From: JAYUHK01 sp043767025
Lineage (GTDB): Bacteria; Bacteroidota; Bacteroidia; Chitinophagales; Saprospiraceae
DNA: 11,590 nt
Assembly: GCA_043767025.1 (NCBI GenBank)
Contig: JAYUHK010000150.1
Coordinates: forward strand, 1 to 11,590
Reading direction: 5' to 3'
The notes beneath the pieces are model-generated. The model was given only the letters and a program-made list of their open reading frames with translations. It was not told the origin of the DNA and ran no database searches. How positions within the stretch are numbered: the first letter of the stretch is position 1; each line of letters starts with the position of its first letter. The position numbers and the translations under genes are program-made. This document shows positions 6,280 to 11,590 of this stretch, in pieces.

Positions 6280-6466
6280 CGTTTTTATTTCTAATGAATG
6301 ATGAAAAATAAAGTACTCAAATTTCTAAAATCAATTCAATCAATAACAAGGCATTTTTAAAACGCAATGCGGCACATAGTAACGAAAAAAATTACGCAGT
6401 GATTGGTTCTAATTCAGCAGAAAAAATGGATAATTTATTTTAAGTAAAAAAACAGTTTTACAACCT
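6280..6466. other. Gene-free A+T-rich spacer
   Basis: This is the first part of the roughly 540-bp spacer between the divergent Rpn gene and the TonB-dependent receptor gene. I see no convincing ORF, terminator, tRNA or repeated motif in it. The rest of the spacer (6467-6785) holds the hairpin cluster and a further A+T-rich stretch before the receptor start, in which I found no promoter matching the consensus well. Confidence 0.5.
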
Positions 6467-6581
6467 GATGCCAAAGGCATCAAACATTTATAGAAAAATA
6501 TATGGTACATAGCGTCCGACCCCGAAGGGGTCGCAGATATAGGGCATTTGCCTTTTATAAACATTTAATCCCTCCTGGATT
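6467..6581. repeat. Cluster of three short hairpins, dispersed-repeat type
   Basis: Three inverted repeats with tiny loops occur within 115 bp: GATGCC-aaa-GGCATC (6467-6481), CGACCCC-gaa-GGGGTCG (6517-6533) and AATCC-ctcct-GGATT (6567-6581). In the third, a C-T mismatch interrupts what would be an AATCCC-tcc-GGGATT stem. The GC-rich hairpins stand out against the A+T-rich spacer. From memory, sequences of this kind ('...CCGAAGGGGTCGC...', '...AATCCCTCCGGGATTT...') recur between genes in many Bacteroidota genomes as non-coding repeats. No transposase is attached. An ORF running across it is an accident of the repeat. Confidence 0.7.
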
Positions 6582-6785
6582 TTTAAACGAAAGTAATTAT
6601 GTACAAGTATTTAGACGCATTTCTAATAATGCACTTTTTTGCTTTCTCAATGTGAGTGCTGAACAACCAAAAAAATATCTCGACGAAAAAAATAATTATT
6701 ATATTGCAAAAAAATAACAACCAAATAAAAAATCTTCTTATCTTGTTTGGTCAAATTGTATGAAACACAAAATTGAATTTCGATT

Positions 6786-9632
6786 ATGCAAAAAAATCTA
6801 CACCCAATCTGGGTTAAAAAGTACCTTGTTGTAGCTGTTTTTATTTCGCTTGCGGCATTCCTGAACGCCCAAAACTTGCTCAAAGGTAAAGTCACCGACG
6901 ACAAAGACGAGGCACTCATCGGAGCCGCCATTTTAGAAAAAGGAACTACCAACGGCGTTTCGACGGATTTTGATGGGAATTTTGAAATAAAAATTTCCAA
7001 ATTTCCAGCTCTTTTGGAAGTCACTTACATTGGCTACGCCAAAAAAGAAATCGCCGTCGCCTCCGCCAAAGAAAAATTGACCATCAAAATGGCGGACGAT
7101 GCCGTGATACTCGTAGATGTCCAAATCAAAGGGCAACGAATCTCGGACAAGCAAAAAGAAGCGCCACTCACCATCGAATCCATCGATGTGCTGGCGATAA
7201 AAGAAACGCCCGCCGCCAACTTTTACGACGGATTGGGCGCACTCAAAGGCGTGGACTTGACGGCAGCCAGCTTGGGCTTCAAAATCATCAACACGCGCGG
7301 CTTCAACTCTACAAGTCCTGTCCGCTCCCTCCAAATCATAGACGGCGTGGACAATCAGTCGCCGGGCTTGAATTTTTCACTCGGAAATTTTCTGGGGACT
7401 TCAGAGTTGGACGTAATAAAAGCCGACATCATCGTAGGCGCGAGTTCGGCTTTTTATGGTCCCAACGCTTTCAACGGCGTAATCAGCATGGAAACCAAAA
7501 ATCCATTCTACCAGAAAGGACTCGGCGTGATGCTAAAAAGCGGCGAAAGACGACTTTTTGAAGGTGCTATTCGCTGGGCGGACGCGATTAAGAACAAAAA
7601 AGGTCTTGATGTTTTTGCCTACAAACTTAATTTTAGTTATTTGAGAGCAGATGACTGGCGCGCAGAGAATTACGATCCCGTGTTTGGTAGCAAATCAGCA
7701 AAAAATAATCCGGGCGGCTTCGACAAAGTCAATGTATATGGCGATGAATTTTCCGCGACTTTGGATTATTCGCAGGACTTGCTGCGCCCCAACTCTGGCA
7801 TTGGAACTTTGCACCGCACAGGCTACAAAGAAACCGACTTGGTGGATTACAACACCCGAAATATCAAGGCAAACGCCGCTTTTCACCTCCGTACCTCGCC
7901 GTCCTTGAAGGACGAATCGCCAGAGCTTATTTACTCTTTTAGCCTCGGAAACGGGACTACGGTATATCAAGGCGACAACCGGTTCAGCTTGAAAGACATT
8001 TTATTTTTTCAGAATAGATTGGAATTTCGCAAACGCGATAAGTTTTTTATTCGTGCTTACGCCACCAACGAGGACGCTGGAAACTCCTACGACCCGTATT
8101 TTACAGCCTTGCTGCTGCAAGGAAAATCAAAAACAAGCGACCGCTGGGGAAGCGACTATCTAAAATATTGGAACTCCAACGTGCTGGATAAAATGAAAGA
8201 AGCCGGCTATCCACAACTCAAAATTTTTGTTGACCCTGTGACCGGCATCGTAAGCACCACTTTTGACTCTACGGCTGCCTACAAATGGTTTGGGGACAAT
8301 ACCGCCTTTTTGAGCCAGTACCACAGCAACGCGCGCGCGCTGTCGGACACTACCAAAAGTATCGTAGGCACAGGTGTAGCGTATTATCAGCCGGGAACGC
8401 AGCGTTTTACGGACGAGTTCAACCGAATAACTTCTACCAAATCCAACAAGCGCGACGCAAATGCTGGCTCAAGATTTTTTGACAAATCCGCCCTCTATCA
8501 CCTTCACGGAGAATATAAATTTGCGCCGACTTGGGCGGAAGTTCTCACCGTTGGAGCGAATGGGCGACTGTATAGACCCAATTCCGACGGTACGATTTTT
8601 AAAGATACGGCGGGCGTGGTGTTGAGCAACTTTGAGTACGGTATCTATGGCGGCGTAGAAAAACGCTTTCTCGACAAGCAACTCAAAGCAACTTTGAGCG
8701 CGCGAATGGATAAAAATCAAAATTTCAATTATCTGTTTTCGCCTGCCGCCTCTTTGGTTTGGCAGCCGAATAAGGTGGACGTTGTGCGACTTTCGTTTTC
8801 GTCCGCCATTCGAAATCCTACTTTGACCGACCAATATTTGTTTCTCAATGTGGGTCCAGCTATTCTTGCGGGCAATCTGACGGGCGTGGATAGCCTGATA
8901 ACCGTCCAGTCGTTCAGAGATTATTTGGACTTAAAAAATCTCAAAAACTTGAAATATTTTAACATTGGCGCCGTGCGTCCCGAGAAAGTAAAAACTTTCG
9001 AGTTGGGCTATCGGACTACGTTTTTTGAGCAACTTTTTATGGACGCGAGTTATTATTTTAGTATCTACAACGACTTTTTGGGCTACCAAATCGGAATTTC
9101 GTCGCAGTTCGACCCGCTTACGGCTCTGCCACAAAATACGCAAGCCTATCGCTACGCCGCCAACTCCTCCAACACTGTCACGACACAAGGTTTTTCTATC
9201 GGATTAAACTACTTTTTTTCTAAATACTATCAGGTTTCAGGAAATTATTCGTGGAACAAGCTCAATAAAACTTTCGCCGACGACCCAATTATTCCCGCTT
9301 TTAACACGCCCGAACACAAATTTAATCTCGGCTTGTCGGGTAGAGATGTGGTCGTGAAATTGGGAAGTAAGAAAATTGAAAACGTGGGATTCAGTATGAA
9401 CTATAAGTTTGTGAAAGGCTTTTTGTTTGAAGGATCTCCTCAATTTTCAGGTTTTATAAGGGATTACGGCTTGTTGGACGCACAGGTGAGCTTGGGAGTG
9501 CCAAAAATCAATACTATTTTCAAGCTCGGCGCAGCCAATCTTTTGGAAAATAAACACTACGAAACCTACGGCGGACCGCTAATCGGTAGGTTGATTTATT
9601 TCTCGATGGTTTATGATTTTAAGAAAAAATAA
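6786..9632 (+). CDS. TonB-dependent outer-membrane receptor with N-terminal carboxypeptidase-like domain
   Basis: The 948-residue precursor begins with a signal peptide (about 1-28, cut after FLNA). Residues 31-102 form a carboxypeptidase-D regulatory-like (CarbopepD_reg_2) beta-sandwich: LKGKVTDDKDEALIGAAILEKGT ... STDFDGNFEI ... VTYIGYAKKEI. A plug domain follows (about 124-240), with NTRGFNS, LQIIDGVDNQSPGLN and IIVGASSAFYGPNAFNGVISMETKNP. The remainder is a 22-strand-type barrel with many aromatic residues and the family-like ending NKHYETYGGPLIGRLIYFSMVYDF. Such receptors import iron chelates, vitamins or oligomers using TonB energy. It lacks an adjacent SusD-like gene, so it is not a standard SusCD pair. 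Substrate is unknown. No terminator follows, so transcription may continue into the next gene. Confidence 0.92.
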   Translation: MQKNLHPIWVKKYLVVAVFISLAAFLNAQNLLKGKVTDDKDEALIGAAILEKGTTNGVSTDFDGNFEIKISKFPALLEVTYIGYAKKEIAVASAKEKLTIKMADDAVILVDVQIKGQRISDKQKEAPLTIESIDVLAIKETPAANFYDGLGALKGVDLTAASLGFKIINTRGFNSTSPVRSLQIIDGVDNQSPGLNFSLGNFLGTSELDVIKADIIVGASSAFYGPNAFNGVISMETKNPFYQKGLGVMLKSGERRLFEGAIRWADAIKNKKGLDVFAYKLNFSYLRADDWRAENYDPVFGSKSAKNNPGGFDKVNVYGDEFSATLDYSQDLLRPNSGIGTLHRTGYKETDLVDYNTRNIKANAAFHLRTSPSLKDESPELIYSFSLGNGTTVYQGDNRFSLKDILFFQNRLEFRKRDKFFIRAYATNEDAGNSYDPYFTALLLQGKSKTSDRWGSDYLKYWNSNVLDKMKEAGYPQLKIFVDPVTGIVSTTFDSTAAYKWFGDNTAFLSQYHSNARALSDTTKSIVGTGVAYYQPGTQRFTDEFNRITSTKSNKRDANAGSRFFDKSALYHLHGEYKFAPTWAEVLTVGANGRLYRPNSDGTIFKDTAGVVLSNFEYGIYGGVEKRFLDKQLKATLSARMDKNQNFNYLFSPAASLVWQPNKVDVVRLSFSSAIRNPTLTDQYLFLNVGPAILAGNLTGVDSLITVQSFRDYLDLKNLKNLKYFNIGAVRPEKVKTFELGYRTTFFEQLFMDASYYFSIYNDFLGYQIGISSQFDPLTALPQNTQAYRYAANSSNTVTTQGFSIGLNYFFSKYYQVSGNYSWNKLNKTFADDPIIPAFNTPEHKFNLGLSGRDVVVKLGSKKIENVGFSMNYKFVKGFLFEGSPQFSGFIRDYGLLDAQVSLGVPKINTIFKLGAANLLENKHYETYGGPLIGRLIYFSMVYDFKKK

Positions 9633-9682
9633 AAGAAGAAATAAGGAAAAAATAAAAATGTCATATTTATTGTATTTTTTTA

Positions 9683-9712
9683 TTTAAAATACCATTATAT
9701 GTATTACTTTTG
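9683..9712 (+). promoter_or_regulatory. Promoter for the T9SS-exported protein gene
   Basis: TACTTTTG at 9705-9712 is an exact match to the Bacteroidota -7 consensus TAnnTTTG. A T-rich TTTA at 9683-9686 lies about 18 nt upstream, where TTTG would be expected. Transcription would begin near 9719, about 40 nt before the ATG at 9759. The -33 match is poor. Confidence 0.45.
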
Positions 9713-9758
9713 TCCGCATCAAATAAATAAATAATTATTTAATCAAACAATTTTTAAA

Positions 9759-11372
9759 ATGAAAAAATTTAACATTTTAGCTTGCTTTGCACTGTCTTTG
9801 TTAGCCGCTTTCAGCTCCAATGCTCAAAGTGTGCGCTTCCTCAATCCAGTGTTCTCTGGCGTGACAATCAATAGATTGGCGTACGGAGCGAATTTTACAA
9901 TCCTTGCAGTGCCTTCTACGGGTCGCACAGTCAAGCAACCGCTCGGCATGGACGTTTATCAACCAACTGGCGACACTGCCGCTAAGCGACCTTTGGTCAT
10001 CTATCTCCACACAGGTAACTTCCTACCAACACCACAAAATGGTAGCCCAAGTGGAAAGTTTGACGACTCTACAGCAGTAGAAATCAGCACACAATTAGCC
10101 AAAATGGGTTATGTGGTAGCTTCTGCAGACTATCGTTTGGGTTGGGACCCTTTGAACTCTATCCCTGAAAGAAGAAACAACACGCTCATCAACGCAGCGT
10201 ATCGTGGAGTGCAAGATGCAAGAACTTGCGTCCGTTTTTTCAAAGAAAATGCAGCAGCCTTCAAAATTGACACTAACCGAATCGTAATGTGGGGTCAAGG
10301 AACGGGTGGCTACATCGCTTTGGCGGCAGCCACTTTGAACAAATATACAGAAATAGTAACTACTACCAACCCTGCTGGAAAGTTCGTTGGCTCTAACGGA
10401 CTTCCGATGGTAATCGAAAAAGTACAAGTTGCTGCTGGTATTTTCTTGTATATCAACAGCGATATAGAAGGCAAAAACAATGGTTTCGTACCACCAAATG
10501 CCGACGGAACGCCTAATCCGGGACCGCCGCCAACAGGCGACACACTTTGCAAAGGCAACTGGCTCAATCACAATTCAGACTTCCAAATGTATGTCAATTT
10601 GGGCGGAGCTTTGGGCGATATTTCTTGGTTGGACTCTGCCTCTACACCGGGTATTTCTTTCCACTGCCCTTACGACCCCTATGCGCCTTACAAAGACGAT
10701 ATTTTGTATGTGCCAGTACCTCCCACTCCACTGCCTGTGGTAAGAGTACAAGGTAGCTACGAAGTGCAAAAGAGAGCGCACGCTTTGGGTCTTGATGCCA
10801 AATTTACAAAAATCAAGCCTGCTTTTGACCCTTACGGAGCAAAAGCCAACTCCAAGAATGAAGGTTATTTCGGTCTGTTCCCGATTTACGGAAGTGCCAG
10901 AGATAGCAACGGAATGATTATCATTACAGATGCGTCGCCTTGGGATTTCTGGAGTCCAGCTAATGTAAATAATCCGGGTGGTTTGAATACAAACCCAAAT
11001 ATGAGCAAAATGAAAGCGTTGGTTTATATTGACACTATCATCAGGTTCTACGCGCCGCGCGCGTGCAAGCAGTTGAAATTGGCTTCTTGTGCGGACTTGG
11101 TGAGCGGAACAGAAGATGTGTTGAAAGAAGCTGACGTAAAAGTCACTTTGTCGCCAAATCCTGCTTACGGAAGTGTGCAAGTAGTATCAGAGGAAAACAG
11201 TCCGATTCGCCACATCGTCATTTATGACGTAGAAGGACGAATTGTGGACTCTCAATTCAACATCAACGCTAATTCGTATGAGATTCAGCGCAAGCAAATT
11301 CCTGCGGGAATGTATTTCGTCGAAATGCACTTTGAAAAAGGAAAGTTGAGCAAAAAATTAATTTTTAATTAA
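9759..11372 (+). CDS. T9SS-secreted alpha/beta-hydrolase-fold protein, catalytic residues apparently absent
   Basis: The 537-residue precursor has a Sec signal peptide (about 1-23, ending SNAQS). Residues 60-430 look like a carboxylesterase-type alpha/beta hydrolase: strand RPLVIYLHTGNF (oxyanion-loop position, H84-F88), MGYVVASADYRLGW, the helix AAYRGVQDARTCVRFFKENA, then DTNRIVMWGQGTGGYIALAA. The nucleophile elbow is G179-Q-G-T-G183, with glycine where serine is expected. D306 in FHCPYDPYAPY is a possible acid residue, but no histidine occurs between H341 and H485, so the usual triad is not visible. Residues about 462-537 (VTLSPNPAYGSVQV ... YDVEGRIV ... IPAGMYFVEM ... KKLIFN) are a type A T9SS sorting domain, so the protein should be secreted or surface-anchored. 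A binding or other non-esterase role is possible; the function is unknown. Confidence 0.85.
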   Translation: MKKFNILACFALSLLAAFSSNAQSVRFLNPVFSGVTINRLAYGANFTILAVPSTGRTVKQPLGMDVYQPTGDTAAKRPLVIYLHTGNFLPTPQNGSPSGKFDDSTAVEISTQLAKMGYVVASADYRLGWDPLNSIPERRNNTLINAAYRGVQDARTCVRFFKENAAAFKIDTNRIVMWGQGTGGYIALAAATLNKYTEIVTTTNPAGKFVGSNGLPMVIEKVQVAAGIFLYINSDIEGKNNGFVPPNADGTPNPGPPPTGDTLCKGNWLNHNSDFQMYVNLGGALGDISWLDSASTPGISFHCPYDPYAPYKDDILYVPVPPTPLPVVRVQGSYEVQKRAHALGLDAKFTKIKPAFDPYGAKANSKNEGYFGLFPIYGSARDSNGMIIITDASPWDFWSPANVNNPGGLNTNPNMSKMKALVYIDTIIRFYAPRACKQLKLASCADLVSGTEDVLKEADVKVTLSPNPAYGSVQVVSEENSPIRHIVIYDVEGRIVDSQFNINANSYEIQRKQIPAGMYFVEMHFEKGKLSKKLIFN

Positions 11373-11386
11373 TTTTCTTCGTTCTT

Positions 11387-11434
11387 AAATAAAAAAAGCC
11401 AACCAAAATTAATTTTGGTTGGCTTTTTTTATTT
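11387..11434. terminator. 48-bp perfect palindrome acting as terminator
   Basis: Bases 11387-11410 are the exact reverse complement of 11411-11434. The core is GCCAACCAAAATT/AATTTTGGTTGGC, flanked by seven A and seven T. It begins 14 nt after the stop codon of the secreted-protein gene. The flanking T runs on both strands make it competent in either direction. Confidence 0.9.
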
Positions 11435-11483
11435 TAAAACTCACGTTAAGCACGAATCCTAAATTTACTCTTTTGAATTTAGC

Positions 11484-11558
11484 TTTGTAGTTATTTACTT
11501 GGTTTTTGTCACTTTTTTTCTTGATAAAAAAAGTAACCAAAAAAATCAAGTGCTCTGT
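11484..11558 (-). repeat. Right copy of long inverted repeat (hairpin-forming)
   Basis: This copy is the exact reverse complement of 1-62 over 11497-11558, and matches on to 11484 with two mismatches. Its internal hairpin spans about 11503-11542. It lies 50 nt past the terminator palindrome. Beyond it, 11559-11590 is A+T rich without a recognisable feature. Confidence 0.9.
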
Positions 11559-11590
11559 AGAAATTCTAAAGTTTTTGCTTAAAAATCCCG

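Noticed and set aside
6502..6717. 71-codon plus-strand frame across the hairpin cluster
   Set aside because: It translates the GC-rich repeat (PRRGRR...) and then unrelated A+T-rich DNA. Frames of this sort are commonly mis-annotated over Bacteroidota intergenic repeats.
1..11558. A transposon or integrative element bounded by the inverted repeats
   Set aside because: No transposase, integrase or mobilisation gene lies between the repeats apart from the Rpn-family gene, which is not known to use such ends. The repeats themselves look like terminator-type hairpins. Kept only as a finding to check.
1..11590. CRISPR array, tRNA or rRNA genes, prophage genes
   Set aside because: I looked for regularly spaced direct repeats, cloverleaf-like segments with conserved TTCRA arms, and phage structural genes, and saw none. 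The only direct repeat is the two-copy Rpn segment.

Overview
The window looks like chromosomal DNA of a low-to-moderate G+C member of the Bacteroidota, most likely a Cytophagia- or Saprospiria-like lineage (inference). The evidence is a secreted protein with a C-terminal type IX secretion (T9SS) sorting domain, a TonB-dependent receptor with an N-terminal carboxypeptidase-like domain, a sigma / anti-sigma / outer-membrane-barrel operon, a CcmD-like protein in front of glutamate dehydrogenase, a PDDEXK_2 (Rpn) nuclease, promoters of the TAnnTTTG type, and start codons preceded by A-rich rather than Shine-Dalgarno sequence.

Layout. Bases 1-75 and 11484-11558 are an inverted repeat pair, perfect over 62 bp, that bounds almost the whole window. 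A ccmD-like gene and a Glu/Leu/Phe/Val dehydrogenase gene (178-1808, +) form a tight operon ended by a hairpin terminator. An Lrp/AsnC regulator follows (2137-2613, +) behind a good Bacteroidota-type promoter. It converges, across a bidirectional terminator, on a minus-strand operon (4982 to 2697) encoding an ECF sigma factor, a probable membrane anti-sigma factor translationally overlapped with it, and an outer-membrane beta-barrel. Another strong terminator separates this from a second minus-strand unit (6244 to 5109): an Rpn-type nuclease followed by a 74-codon gene that duplicates only its C-terminal region. A 540-bp spacer then carries a cluster of three short GC-rich hairpins of repeat type. 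Finally, on the plus strand, come a 948-aa TonB-dependent receptor and a 537-aa T9SS-exported alpha/beta-hydrolase-fold protein whose nucleophile elbow lacks serine, ended by a 48-bp perfect palindrome acting as terminator.

How the parts may work together. The dehydrogenase and the Lrp regulator both belong to amino-acid/nitrogen metabolism and may be linked. The sigma/anti-sigma/barrel set is an envelope-responsive regulatory cassette. The receptor and the secreted protein could form a surface uptake or binding pair. The most promising unusual item is the Rpn nuclease with a separate, duplicated C-terminal-domain gene: it resembles the Rpn large/small (toxin/antitoxin, anti-phage) arrangement of enterobacteria, except that the small protein is encoded outside the large gene. 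All functional links are inference from sequence and gene order.
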